This document shows, one piece after another, positions 8,465 to 17,845 of a DNA stretch of 64,000 nt. The notes below the pieces were generated by a model. That model saw only the letters and a program-made list of their open reading frames with translations. It was not told the origin of the DNA and ran no database searches. Positions within the stretch are counted from its first letter, which is position 1; each line of letters starts with the position of its first letter. The stretch is from contig JAABUD010000278.1 in assembly GCA_011389555.1 (NCBI GenBank), positions 1 through 64,000 of the forward strand, in the 5' to 3' direction. The DNA is from Desulfotignum sp. Its GTDB lineage: Bacteria; Desulfobacterota; Desulfobacteria; Desulfobacterales; Desulfobacteraceae. The translations under genes were made by a program, and so were the position numbers.

Positions 8465-10000
8465 TTATTCGGTTTCTTTGATTTGATCGACAATCCGGAA
8501 AAAAGCGTCCACGGCCTCCGGGTCGAACTGGGTACCTGAATTTTCACGAATGATCTTGAGCACCAGGGTTCTTTCCATTCGCTTCCGGTAGGGCCGGTTC
8601 GATGCCATGGCATCAAAACAGTCCGCCACCGACATGATCCGGGCCAGCCGGGGAATGGCATTTCCTGCCAGGCCATCCGGATATCCGTTTCCGTCGAACC
8701 GTTCATGGTGGTGCCGGATAATATCCACCTCCCGGTCCCACAAGCCCATATTGGTGATAATATCGGCCCCGATGGCCGGATGTTCCTTGATTTTTTCGAA
8801 TTCTTCATCCGTCAACCGGCCGGGCTTGAGCAGAATATCGTCCCGGATACCGATTTTACCGATATCATGAAGCATGCCGGCGACATTGATCAGATCCAGC
8901 TCCTCTTCACTGCATCCCATCTCCGTTGCAATCATACCGGCATATTCAGCCACCCGGGTGGAGTGCCGCCGGGTATAAAAATCCCGCACCTCCAGGGCGG
9001 TGACAAATGCAAACAGCGTAGCGAACAGATTGTCATAAATATTTTCATACAAGGCCACATTTTCAATGGCAGCCGCCGCTTTCTGGGTGATAAAGCTCAT
9101 GTAGTAAATGTCTTTTTCAGTGAATGCCCGGCCTTTTTCAAAAACAAACGCGGATGCCACACCAAACACATTTTCCCGAATCTTCAACGGCGCCATCATG
9201 AATGACTGAACCGCCGCATCCATTTGGCTGTTTCCAGCCGCATCCGGCATCAGGCAGGGAGTGGATGCGTTTGTCACATGTGTTTGGATATAGGATTTCA
9301 TCTGTTCCGGGATATCTGATGAAAACGCATCCGGCATCTGCACGTCGCGCTCCTTGGGGCAGGCACTGGCGACCTGTATCAGATCCAGTGTCTTTTCAGA
9401 AAAAATATGAAAAAAGACTTTGTCTGCGTGAAGTTCTTCCACCCCCGACTCCACCACTTTGTTGAAAATGCCGTGGCTGGAATCCGTGGACGAGAAGTCC
9501 TCCATGACCCGGTTCAGGGTATTGACCTCTTCCACCCGTTCCACCAGCTGCTCATTCAATTCCTTGAGTCTTGCCTGGCGGGCCATCTCTTCTTTGAGAA
9601 TCAAGTTTTCCACAAACAGTTCACGCTCCCGGAGAATCCGCCGGAGAGTCAATTCCATCTGCTCGAGGTTCACGGGTTTTATGAGAAAATCCACCACGCC
9701 GTTCTTGAGGGTCTGAATGGTATTTTCCAACGACGGATACCCGGTCATCACCACCACCGGAAGTGTGCTTTCAATCTGTCTTATTCTTTCCGCCAGTTCA
9801 AGACCGTCCATCACCGGCATATTGATATCTGTGAAAATACAGGCGAGACGGGGTTCCTCGTTTATGATATCCAATGCCTGGGCCCCGTTTTCCGCCGTAA
9901 AAACCTCATATCCCTTTCTCAAGAAATATCCCTCGGTTACGTCACGGATCCCTTCTTCATCATCTACCACCAAAAGTTTTATGGGTTCGTCCATCATCAT
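8465..10000 (-). CDS. response regulator with GAF and HD-GYP domains
   Basis: A likely cyclic-di-GMP phosphodiesterase under phosphorelay control. The receiver domain (residues 1-125) has acidic VVDDEEG and phospho-acceptor D58 (FTDINMPVMDG). A coiled segment and a GAF-like domain (about 190-330) follow, then the HD-GYP domain with GMLHDIGKIGI, the HHERFDGNGYPDGL motif and the closing FDPEAVDAFF. All HD and GYP residues are present. An upstream in-frame extension to 10129 exists, but the receiver fold begins at the ATG-ATG-ATG cluster at 10000/9997/9994, preceded by GGGAT, so I start there. The partner kinase is not adjacent. Cytoplasmic. Confidence 0.88.
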   Translation of the reverse strand: MMMDEPIKLLVVDDEEGIRDVTEGYFLRKGYEVFTAENGAQALDIINEEPRLACIFTDINMPVMDGLELAERIRQIESTLPVVVMTGYPSLENTIQTLKNGVVDFLIKPVNLEQMELTLRRILRERELFVENLILKEEMARQARLKELNEQLVERVEEVNTLNRVMEDFSSTDSSHGIFNKVVESGVEELHADKVFFHIFSEKTLDLIQVASACPKERDVQMPDAFSSDIPEQMKSYIQTHVTNASTPCLMPDAAGNSQMDAAVQSFMMAPLKIRENVFGVASAFVFEKGRAFTEKDIYYMSFITQKAAAAIENVALYENIYDNLFATLFAFVTALEVRDFYTRRHSTRVAEYAGMIATEMGCSEEELDLINVAGMLHDIGKIGIRDDILLKPGRLTDEEFEKIKEHPAIGADIITNMGLWDREVDIIRHHHERFDGNGYPDGLAGNAIPRLARIMSVADCFDAMASNRPYRKRMERTLVLKIIRENSGTQFDPEAVDAFFRIVDQIKETE

Positions 10001-10172
10001 ATCCCAAATCTGTCTGCTGAAATCTGCTGAGAAATTTTCAAACTGCCCTTTCTTTTTACCAATGTGTGCATATGAAAGCAACCATTTAATCAACCCAGAA
10101 CCAAAACCGGGGTTCACCCCCAATATCAATGAATATAATTCTTAAAATCAACACAAATAAGATCATTTATTC

Positions 10173-10201
10173 TTGACATAAACATAAAAACAAAATATTG
10201 T
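10173..10201 (+). promoter_or_regulatory. consensus promoter for the Lrp-like gene
   Basis: TTGACA, a 17-base A-rich spacer and TATTGT lie 37 bases before the ATG at 10238. The surrounding 100 bases are strongly A+T rich compared with neighbouring genes, which suits a promoter also bound by its own Lrp-type product; no repeat operator was resolved. Confidence 0.65.
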
Positions 10202-10237
10202 TTCTATTATTTTACACAGCCATTTTATAACGGAACC

Positions 10238-10702
10238 ATGCCCATGGATAAAATCGATGTACAAATCCTTCAGATTCTGCAGAAAAAAGCACGGATTCCC
10301 AATGTCGAAGTGGCCAGAACCATCGGCATGGCCCCTTCCGCCGTTCTGGAGCGCATCAAAAAGCTGGAAGCATCCGGGGTGATTCAGGGATATGAAGTTC
10401 GACTCAATCCGGATATGTTTCAATGCGCCCTGGTGGCGTTTGTCGAAATCAAGGTATCGGATCCGGGCAGTTTTCCGGAAATCGGCCGGAATCTGTCCGC
10501 CATCGATCAGGTTCAGGAGGTTCACTACCTGGCCGGGCAGGATTGTCTGATGGTCAAACTCCGGGTAAAAGACAACAAGGAGCTGGAAACCCTTCTTTTA
10601 CAAAGGATAAACAATATCCATGACGTGTCTGCCACCCGAACCCATATTGCCCTGTCCACTTTCAAGGAAAGCGCAAAAATTGTCATCAACACCCTTTCCT
10701 GA
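10238..10702 (+). CDS. Lrp/AsnC-family transcriptional regulator
   Basis: A feast-famine regulator of 154 residues, normal for the family. The N-terminal winged helix is DVQILQILQKKARIPN followed by VARTIGMAPSAVLERIKKLE with SGVIQGYEVRLN as wing. The C-terminal RAM ligand-binding domain (about 70-150) includes VQEVHYLAGQDCLMVKLRV. These proteins bind amino acids and usually control nearby amino-acid genes. The next gene, 73 bases on in the same direction, is a diaminopimelate-decarboxylase-like enzyme, so lysine or a related compound is a reasonable effector guess. A second ATG two codons in could be the start; no strong ribosome site decides between them. Confidence 0.9.
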   Translation: MPMDKIDVQILQILQKKARIPNVEVARTIGMAPSAVLERIKKLEASGVIQGYEVRLNPDMFQCALVAFVEIKVSDPGSFPEIGRNLSAIDQVQEVHYLAGQDCLMVKLRVKDNKELETLLLQRINNIHDVSATRTHIALSTFKESAKIVINTLS

Positions 10703-10775
10703 CCCCCCCCTGCACTGATTATGTTGTCTCATACCCCGATATCACCAACGATTCAGCGATTCAAGGAAACCGACC

Positions 10776-12038
10776 ATGCCCATGTCAGCCGCGTTTACTG
10801 ATAGACTGTCCCGAATACTGCCAAAGGTTGTCGATACGTTCGGCACACCGTTCCATATATATGATGAAGCCGGGATCTGTGATACCTGCGACCGTCTCAA
10901 TACTGCATTCTCATCCCTGGAAGGGTTCAGGGAATATTTTGCCGTCAAGGCCCTGCCGAACCCGGCGGTCATGACCCTGCTCAAGCAGAAGGGGTTCGGA
11001 TTCGACTGCAGCTCCGTTCCGGAACTGGTGCTGGCCAGAAACATCGGATCCACCGGCGATGACATCATGTTCACTTCCAACAACACCCGGATGGACCAGT
11101 TCCAGGCCGCCATGGATCACGGAGGATCGATTCTGAACCTGGATGATCTGTCTCTGATCCGGAAGCTGCCCGACGTCCCGGAACAGATCTGTTTCCGGTT
11201 CAACCCCGGTCCTGAGAGATCCGGCAATCATATCATCGGCAATCCGCTGGAAGCCAAATACGGACTCACCCGGGAACAGCTGCACACCGCGTATGGTGCC
11301 GCCATCCAAAAGGGAATCAACCGGTTCGGCATCCATACCATGCTGGCCTCCAACGAATTGAATCACACCTATATGGTGGAAACCGCGGACATGCTGTTAC
11401 ATGTCATTGCAGACCTTCACCGGAAACTGTCGATCCGATTCGAATTCATCAACATCGGCGGAGGACTGGGCATCCCCTATTCTCCCGGCGACACCCCGTT
11501 TGATCTTGCCGCCATGGCACAGGGCATCACCCGGTCGTTGAAGGAATTCAGACAGGCCCGGGGCTGGGTGCCTAAACTGTATATGGAAAGCGGGCGGTAT
11601 ATCACCGGTCCCCACGGCGCCCTGGTTACCACAGTCATCAATCACAAGCACATCTACCGGGATTATGTGGGCGTGGACGCGTCCATGTCCGCGCTGATGC
11701 GGCCCGGTATATACGGGGCCTACCACCATATCCACATCCACGGCAAAGAGCATCTGCCGGCAGCCGGACCGGTGGATGTGGCGGGCGGGTTGTGTGAGAA
11801 CAACGACAAATTCGCCATCCAGCGGTCCCTGCCGGAAACCCGGGAAGGTGATTTTCTGGTCATCCATGACACGGGGGCGCACGGTCAATCCATGGGATTC
11901 AACTACAACGGCCATTTGCGCCCCAAAGAACTGCTCCTGAAAAAAGACGGCAGCGTGGCCCTGATCCGCCGGGCGGAAACCATGGCCGATTATTTTGCCA
12001 CCCTGGATTTTGAGCCCCGGGTCCTGCCGGCACAGTGA
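10776..12038 (+). CDS. lysA: PLP-dependent fold-III decarboxylase, diaminopimelate decarboxylase-like
   Basis: A pyridoxal-phosphate amino-acid decarboxylase of the alanine-racemase fold. FAVKALPNPAVMTLL carries the PLP lysine K58, and GFDCSSVPEL and INIGGGLGIPY (phosphate-binding) follow. ESGRYITGPHGALV and GLCENNDKFA lie in the C-terminal barrel that forms the active site with the partner subunit. The family usually shows CESGD-type sequence at the last site; CENND is a variant, so another diamino acid is possible. If it is LysA it makes lysine from meso-diaminopimelate. 420 residues is typical. AAGGAA precedes the start. Co-directional with the Lrp-type gene. Confidence 0.72.
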   Translation: MPMSAAFTDRLSRILPKVVDTFGTPFHIYDEAGICDTCDRLNTAFSSLEGFREYFAVKALPNPAVMTLLKQKGFGFDCSSVPELVLARNIGSTGDDIMFTSNNTRMDQFQAAMDHGGSILNLDDLSLIRKLPDVPEQICFRFNPGPERSGNHIIGNPLEAKYGLTREQLHTAYGAAIQKGINRFGIHTMLASNELNHTYMVETADMLLHVIADLHRKLSIRFEFINIGGGLGIPYSPGDTPFDLAAMAQGITRSLKEFRQARGWVPKLYMESGRYITGPHGALVTTVINHKHIYRDYVGVDASMSALMRPGIYGAYHHIHIHGKEHLPAAGPVDVAGGLCENNDKFAIQRSLPETREGDFLVIHDTGAHGQSMGFNYNGHLRPKELLLKKDGSVALIRRAETMADYFATLDFEPRVLPAQ

Positions 12039-12063
12039 TCATCACTGTAACCCGGCAACCGGG

Positions 12064-12912
12064 CTATTCTGATATTTTTTTGTCCACCCAGGCCCTGGCT
12101 GCCACAGGATCCGCATCGATCACCCGGGCCTTTGCCAGGGCGTATTCCAGTGCTTTTTCCCTGTTTTTTTCTTTTACCGCGCACCAGAGCATGCCCGACA
12201 ATGCGCCCACCCCTTTGTCATTGAATGTCAGTGCCGCTTCAAAGCTTGATTTTGCCCGGGTGATTTCCTGATTTTTATACAATGCCCAGCCCTTGAGATC
12301 ATGGGCCAGATATGACCGGGGCGAGGCCGCCACGGCCCGGTTGAACCAGGTCAGATCGATCAAATTTCCAGCCCCCCCCTTTGGGGTTATATAGGTCTGA
12401 TACAGGGTTTCCAGCCCCCGGCCCAGGCAGTCCAGTCCCTTTGAGGTGATCCACTCAGGCCACAAAACAGTATCGGTCCGGGGAAAGGCGAGATCGACGG
12501 TATCCAGCCAGTCATGTAACCGGTGCCTGAATGCCCTCATACCGTCTCCCAGTGACAGCGGCAGCGTATTGTCATAAACAGGTCCCTGGATATCATGAAG
12601 GGTCATGGAGACCTGCACAATTTCACCTTCGGTCAGATACGTGCCTGTCAGCCAGTAACGGACTTTTTCCTGTTTTCCCAGTGCACAAATATCCGGCATT
12701 GGCGGAAGTCCCCGGCAACAGGCAGTAAAGGCCGTGTCCGTCGGAAATATTTTTTTCACCCGCCATCCGAACCAGCATTCCGTGAGTTTCGGGTGAACTC
12801 CGAACAGGTTTCCCAGCAAAAAGTGAATCCCCAACCCGGCACCGTCGAACGACTGATTCGAATCCGGTGCCAGCGGCATGACAATGAGCCGCGGCTTTTG
12901 AAACAGGTCCAT
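12064..12912 (-). CDS. uncharacterised protein with TPR-like C-terminus
   Basis: I do not recognise a family. The start at 12912 has an excellent AAGGAG eight bases upstream; the frame is open further up but has no better site. The first 120 residues are globular (MPLAPDSNQSFDGAGLGIHF, then VRYWLTGTYLTEGEIVQVSM), recalling the N-terminal domain that precedes TPRs in adenylate-cyclase and FlgO-like proteins that score relative abundance or combine system outputs. Residues about 200-280 look like two or three tetratricopeptide-type helix pairs (YLAHDLKGWALYKNQEITRA, NREKALEYALAKARVIDADP). There is no signal peptide, so it is probably cytoplasmic. It stands alone between convergent and divergent neighbours. 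Confidence 0.55.
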   Translation of the reverse strand: MDLFQKPRLIVMPLAPDSNQSFDGAGLGIHFLLGNLFGVHPKLTECWFGWRVKKIFPTDTAFTACCRGLPPMPDICALGKQEKVRYWLTGTYLTEGEIVQVSMTLHDIQGPVYDNTLPLSLGDGMRAFRHRLHDWLDTVDLAFPRTDTVLWPEWITSKGLDCLGRGLETLYQTYITPKGGAGNLIDLTWFNRAVAASPRSYLAHDLKGWALYKNQEITRAKSSFEAALTFNDKGVGALSGMLWCAVKEKNREKALEYALAKARVIDADPVAARAWVDKKISE

Positions 12913-13083
12913 CTTGATCTCCTTTTTTTCCAATCCAGGCAACCATATCCGATGAATTGAAAAACAGCAATACCCCTTGGAATGATTCCTCAGAAATCCC
13001 CCCTTTTTTCTGTACTTTGCCACAAAAGTATTTCATAATGACCAGCGTTGTGTTCAACGCCTTTTTTACAGGAGAAAAAATTC

Positions 13084-14940
13084 ATGAATCTCAGGGATGT
13101 CTGCCCGGAAAAACTCCTCACACCGGAAGAGAGTGTCAAAAAAATAAAAAACGGGAGCCGGGTATTTATCGGCACCGGCTGTGGAGAACCCCAGCAACTG
13201 ATCAAAGCCATGGTGGAAAACCAGAGTGCTCAGGACATTATCCTGTACCAGATGCTGTCATCCTCACTGTCGGAATATATTCATGATGAAAAGTTTCTGT
13301 CCCGGTTTTCGATCAAGCTGTTTTTTATTTCCCTGCTTATGCGGCAATCCGCTTTTGAAGGAAAAATTGATTATATCCCCGTGTACCTGTCCCAGATTCC
13401 CAAAATTTTCGAACACCGGGAAATCGGTTTGGATGTTGCGCTGATCCAGGTATGCCCCCCGGACAAACATGGGTTCTGCTCTCTGGGTATATCTGTGGAT
13501 ATCACGTTGTCAGGCATGAAAAACGCGGATCTGGTCATCGCCCAGATCAACCCGCAGATGCCCCGGACCTGGGGAGATTCCGTGGTACACATGGATGAAA
13601 TCGATTATATGGTGGAATATGACGAACCACTGCTGGAATCGCTTCCCAGTCAGAAAAACCAGAAAGTCATCGAGCGTATCGGGCATTACGTCAACATGCT
13701 GGTGGATGACGGCGCCACGTTGCAGATCGGATTCGGACATCTGCCCGATGCCGTGGTGCCGTATCTGTCCGACAAAAAAGACCTGGGAATCCACACCCAG
13801 GTCATCACGGATGGACTGCTGCCGTTGTTTCATAAAAAAGTGATCACCAACCGGAAAAAAAACTATCTGCCGGATCGGGTGGTAGCCTCGTTGTGCATGG
13901 GGTCCAGAGTGTTGTATGATTATGTGGACAACAATCCCATGTTCTATTTCAAATCATCGGAATTTGTCAATGACCCCAATGTGATTGCCAAAAACGACCG
14001 GCTGATCTCCATCAGTTCCGCTTTGGAGGTGGACCTGACCGGTCAGGTGTGCACGGATTCCAAGGGATATCTGTTTTACAGCGGCATCGGGGATCAGGTG
14101 GATTTCATCCGGGGGTCTGCCATGTCCGAAGGGGGATTCTCCATTATCATCATCCCGTCCACGGCTCAGAACGACACGGTTTCACGCATTGTGCCCCACT
14201 TGAGTGAAGGGGCCGGCGTGGCCACCACCCGGGGGGATATCGATATCATTGTCACGGAATACGGGATTGCGGAAATGCGGCGCAAAAGCATCTACCAGCG
14301 GGTCATGGAGCTGGCCCAGATCGCCCATCCCAAATTCAGAAAAGAGTTGATCGAAGAGGCCAAAAAGCGTCACTATATTTTTCCGGATCAGGTGCCGCCC
14401 ACCACCCAGGACCTGATATTTCTGGATTCCTACCACTACTCTTTGAAACTGGACAACGGCAAGGACATTCATTTCCGTCCTTTGCTGCCGTCCGATGAAT
14501 TCGAATCCCGGCATTTTTACTATTCATTACAGGAAGATTCCATCTATTACCGATTTTTCAACAAACGCAAGGTGTTTTCCAGGGAAATGCTCCAGCAGCA
14601 ATGGGCCGAGGTGGATTATCGACGGAACATGACGCTGCTCGGGGTCATGCAGGCCGGGCAGCGCAAACAGATCGTGGCCATCGGTTCCTATGCCGAAGCC
14701 ACGGAAAATGCCGCGGAGGTGGCTTTTCTGGTCAAAGAAAACCTGCACGGCATGGGCATCGCCTCTTTTCTGCTCAAAATCCTTGAAGAGATCGCAAAGG
14801 AAAACAATTACAACCGGTTCATTGCCACGGTGCTTGCGGAAAACCGAAAAATGATCAAAGTGTTCCAAAAACGGTATCCCAACGCCAAATTCGTCCGTTC
14901 CGGCAGCGGCGAGATCGAAGTGGAAATGCCCTTTGAATGA
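13084..14940 (+). CDS. acetyl-CoA hydrolase/CoA-transferase fused to GNAT acetyltransferase
   Basis: Residues 1-435 form a class I CoA-transferase/acetyl-CoA hydrolase like 4-hydroxybutyrate or succinyl-CoA:acetate CoA-transferase. Signs are VQVCPPDKHGFCSLGISVD, GATLQIGFGHLPDAV, and the C-terminal GGFSIIIIPSTA and IVTEYGIAEMRRKS. Residues about 460-618 form a GNAT domain with FRPLLPSDEFESRHFYY at its start and an acetyl-CoA loop KENLHGMGIASFLL (551-564). The fusion suggests protein-acetylation control linked to acyl-CoA level, which is inference. The start at 13084 has AGGAG nine bases upstream; the frame extends to 13048 without a better site. It converges with the acyl-CoA synthetase gene. 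Confidence 0.85.
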   Translation: MNLRDVCPEKLLTPEESVKKIKNGSRVFIGTGCGEPQQLIKAMVENQSAQDIILYQMLSSSLSEYIHDEKFLSRFSIKLFFISLLMRQSAFEGKIDYIPVYLSQIPKIFEHREIGLDVALIQVCPPDKHGFCSLGISVDITLSGMKNADLVIAQINPQMPRTWGDSVVHMDEIDYMVEYDEPLLESLPSQKNQKVIERIGHYVNMLVDDGATLQIGFGHLPDAVVPYLSDKKDLGIHTQVITDGLLPLFHKKVITNRKKNYLPDRVVASLCMGSRVLYDYVDNNPMFYFKSSEFVNDPNVIAKNDRLISISSALEVDLTGQVCTDSKGYLFYSGIGDQVDFIRGSAMSEGGFSIIIIPSTAQNDTVSRIVPHLSEGAGVATTRGDIDIIVTEYGIAEMRRKSIYQRVMELAQIAHPKFRKELIEEAKKRHYIFPDQVPPTTQDLIFLDSYHYSLKLDNGKDIHFRPLLPSDEFESRHFYYSLQEDSIYYRFFNKRKVFSREMLQQQWAEVDYRRNMTLLGVMQAGQRKQIVAIGSYAEATENAAEVAFLVKENLHGMGIASFLLKILEEIAKENNYNRFIATVLAENRKMIKVFQKRYPNAKFVRSGSGEIEVEMPFE

Positions 14941-14949
14941 GGAAGATGT

Positions 14950-16713
14950 CTATTTCCTGTTTTTGGAACTCAATTCCGGAAAATCCCAGTAAAAATATTC
15001 CTGAAACTGGCCGGACCCGGCCGGATCCGATTTCGACGCTGTCATTTCCCGCAGTTCGATGCGCCGAATTTTGCCGGAAATGGTCTTGGGCACTTCCGTC
15101 ACAAACTCGATAATTCTGGGGATCTTGAATTTTGCCAGAATATGGGTGGTATGCTTGAACAGATCCAGTGCCATGTCCCGGTTGCCGTCAACCCCGGGAT
15201 TCAGGATAACGTAGGCCTTGACCAGCTGGTACCGATGGGGATCCGGGGCCCCCACCACCGCGGCTTCGGCCACTGCCGGATGCTCGATCAGGGCGCTTTC
15301 CACTTCAAAAGGGCCGATCCGAAAATCCGATGATTTGATGACATCATCGGCTCTTCCCACAAACCACCAGTACCCATCCGCGTCAAACGAGGCCCGGTCT
15401 CCGGTATAATAGAAATTATCCACGAACACGGAACTCATTTTTTCCGGATTTCCGATATACTCGGAAAACAGGCCGATACCCCGCCATCGGTCCAGCTTGA
15501 TCACAATATGCCCCACGGTATCCGGTGTGGTGATCTCGTTGCCTTCATCATCGGCCAGGGCCAGATCATACATGAACGAAGGGATGCCGAATGATCCGGA
15601 CCGCATCTTGTCGACCATCCAGGGCGGATTGCCGATCATGGCCGTGGATTCGGTCTGCCCGTAAAAATCCCGGATCCGGGTGCCGGTATATTTTTCCCAC
15701 CGGTTGATCACATCCGGATTCAACGGCTCACCCGCGGATACAGACTGGCGCAACCCGGTCAACGGGATTCCGGACAGGTCGGAATTCACAAACATCCGCC
15801 AGGCCGTGGGCGGGGCGCAGAACGTCGTGACATGATGGGTTTCCAGTGCCTTGAGATACAGCCCCGGGTCCAGAGCGGAAAAAGAAAACGCGGTCACGGT
15901 GGCCCCCACATTAAAAGGCACGAAAAAAGAGGACCAGGACCATTTGGCCCAGCCGGGCGCACTCAGGTTGTGATGAATGTCCTCGGGCCTGACACCGATG
16001 ATGACACTGGTGGACAGATGTCCGACCGGGTAGGAAATGGCCGTATGTCCCACCCGTTTCGGAAGTCCGGTGGTGCCGGAGGTGAAAAAGCAGAACAAAA
16101 TGTCTTCGGCCCGGGTGGGCGCGGCCGGTGCTTCCATGGATTGACAGGACATCTCATCAAATCCGATCCAGCCCTCTCTGGTACCGAGTACCAGCTTGAT
16201 TTTGGGATGGATACCGGTCTGTTCGGCCGCCTGATCGATGAATTCGGCACTGGTTTCATCCGCCAGCACCACATCCGGCGAATAGGTTTCAAACCGGTAC
16301 TCCATTTCCCGGGGGGTCATGGTCGTGGCCGTGGGAACCGCCACGATACCGGCTTTGATGCAGGCAAGGCCGGCGAACCACATCTCGGGGACAACCGGGG
16401 CCATCATATACATGTTGTGTTTATGACCCACCCCGTTTTCCGCCAGAAAATTCACCAGCTGATTGGCTTTGTGTATCATTTCCAGATAGGTGAACGACCG
16501 GGTGTCACCGGTAGGGAGATCCTGCCAGACCAGCGCGGTTTTTTCAGGATGTTTTTTGACATGAAACCCTTCAAAAATCTGTGCCGCCCAGTTGAACTGA
16601 TCCGGCAGCGGCATCTGGTTCAAGGTGTTGAAAAAGGCTCTGACCCTGTCTTCTTTCCGGGAATCGTCCGCCATCTGGTTGATATGGATCAATTCCTGAT
16701 AAAGTTCTTTCAT
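14950..16713 (-). CDS. AMP-forming acyl-CoA synthetase (MACS-like)
   Basis: An ANL-superfamily ligase that activates a carboxylic acid to its CoA thioester with ATP. FFTSGTTGLPKRVGHT is the P-loop, YGQTESTAMIG the adenine motif, and YYTGDRASFDADGYWWFVG with RADDVIKSSDFRIGPFEVES the hinge. The catalytic lysine lies in KTISGKIRRIELRE near the C-terminus. About 587 residues and the overall pattern fit medium-chain or benzoate-type synthetases rather than acetyl-CoA synthetase. The start ATG at 16713 has AAGGAG upstream; a TTG seven codons earlier overlaps that site and is unlikely. It converges on the CoA-transferase-GNAT gene, so both may handle short or aromatic acids. Confidence 0.87.
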   Translation of the reverse strand: MKELYQELIHINQMADDSRKEDRVRAFFNTLNQMPLPDQFNWAAQIFEGFHVKKHPEKTALVWQDLPTGDTRSFTYLEMIHKANQLVNFLAENGVGHKHNMYMMAPVVPEMWFAGLACIKAGIVAVPTATTMTPREMEYRFETYSPDVVLADETSAEFIDQAAEQTGIHPKIKLVLGTREGWIGFDEMSCQSMEAPAAPTRAEDILFCFFTSGTTGLPKRVGHTAISYPVGHLSTSVIIGVRPEDIHHNLSAPGWAKWSWSSFFVPFNVGATVTAFSFSALDPGLYLKALETHHVTTFCAPPTAWRMFVNSDLSGIPLTGLRQSVSAGEPLNPDVINRWEKYTGTRIRDFYGQTESTAMIGNPPWMVDKMRSGSFGIPSFMYDLALADDEGNEITTPDTVGHIVIKLDRWRGIGLFSEYIGNPEKMSSVFVDNFYYTGDRASFDADGYWWFVGRADDVIKSSDFRIGPFEVESALIEHPAVAEAAVVGAPDPHRYQLVKAYVILNPGVDGNRDMALDLFKHTTHILAKFKIPRIIEFVTEVPKTISGKIRRIELREMTASKSDPAGSGQFQEYFYWDFPELSSKNRK

Positions 16714-16855
16714 ACCGGTAAACACTCCTTGCAATCCAATTAAATGTTATATATAGCATCAGACCGAAACAGACTGCTTCATCGCACATGGCCATGACCC
16801 TTGTCAAGGCTTTGATACAACTTGCAACAAAATTATGCGAAAGGGACGGCATTTG

Positions 16856-17821
16856 GTGACAACCAGCCATTTCACCCTGATCATGGCGCCGCTTCAGGGA
16901 TTTACAGATGTCACGTTCAGAAATGTATATGCCCGGCATTTTTCCGGTGTGGATGAAGCCCTGGCCCCGTTTCTCTCCACCATGGGGCACCAGCGCCTCA
17001 AACCATCCCGGATAAAGGATGTGGCCCCGCAGCACAACCGGGCCCTGCCGGTCTTCCCCCAGATTCTGGGCAATGCGGCAGATGATTTCATCTTTTTGGC
17101 CCGGCACCTGGCCGACATGGGGCATACACGGGTCAACTGGAACCTGGGATGCCCCCATTCCAAAATCGCCCAAAAAAAGCGCGGGTCCGGGCTGCTGATG
17201 TACCCGGAAATGATGGACGCGCTTCTGGAAAAAATTGTACCGCAGATCCCGGTACCGCTGTCCGTGAAAATCCGCCTGGGCCGGCAGAACAAAGAGGAGA
17301 TCCACGACCTGATCCAGGTATTGAACCGTTACCCGCTGGACCATGTGATCCTGCATCCCCGCACCGGGGTCCAGATGTACCGGGGCCGGGCAGATCTCGA
17401 TGCGTTCGAGGCGGCCATGAAAGCCAGTGTTCACCCGTTTGTGTACAACGGGGATATAACCGACACCGCCTTTTTTTCAATGGTGAAACACCGGTTTCCC
17501 GGTATCCGCGGGTTCATGATCGGCCGGGGCATTCTGGCCAATCCGTTTCTGCCCGAAGAGATCAAAGGCGTTTTATCGGACCCGGACCGTCGTTTGGCAC
17601 GGGTCCGAGCCTTTCACGATGATCTGGTGGCGGCCTATGCCGGCCGGTTTTCCGGTCCCGGCCATCTGACCGGTCGGATGAAAGGATTCTGGCACTATCT
17701 GGGGCCGTCTTTTACAAACCACCGAATGCCTGTGAAAAAAATCCTGAGATCCCCTGATTTTCAAACCTATTGCGCCCATGTGGCAGATTTCTTTGATTCC
17801 GGCCCGCGATTCTGCCCGTGA
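16856..17821 (+). CDS. tRNA-dihydrouridine synthase family protein
   Basis: An FMN TIM-barrel enzyme that reduces uridines in tRNA D-loops. The N-terminus LIMAPLQGFTDVTFRN is the FMN site. NWNLGCPHSKIAQKKRGSGL contains the catalytic cysteine, VKIRLG the barrel strand 5 lysine/arginine, ILHPRTGVQMYRG the substrate-phosphate histidine-arginine, and FMIGRGILANPFL the second phosphate grip. About 320 residues is normal. AAAGGGA at 16840-16846 fits a GTG start at 16856 (or TTG 16853); the ATG at 16835 has no ribosome site. It is the more divergent of two Dus genes here and nearest in feel to DusC-type enzymes, but the subclass is not certain. Confidence 0.82.
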   Translation: MTTSHFTLIMAPLQGFTDVTFRNVYARHFSGVDEALAPFLSTMGHQRLKPSRIKDVAPQHNRALPVFPQILGNAADDFIFLARHLADMGHTRVNWNLGCPHSKIAQKKRGSGLLMYPEMMDALLEKIVPQIPVPLSVKIRLGRQNKEEIHDLIQVLNRYPLDHVILHPRTGVQMYRGRADLDAFEAAMKASVHPFVYNGDITDTAFFSMVKHRFPGIRGFMIGRGILANPFLPEEIKGVLSDPDRRLARVRAFHDDLVAAYAGRFSGPGHLTGRMKGFWHYLGPSFTNHRMPVKKILRSPDFQTYCAHVADFFDSGPRFCP

Positions 17822-17845
17822 TGATGCTTGTGATCCTGCCCGGGT

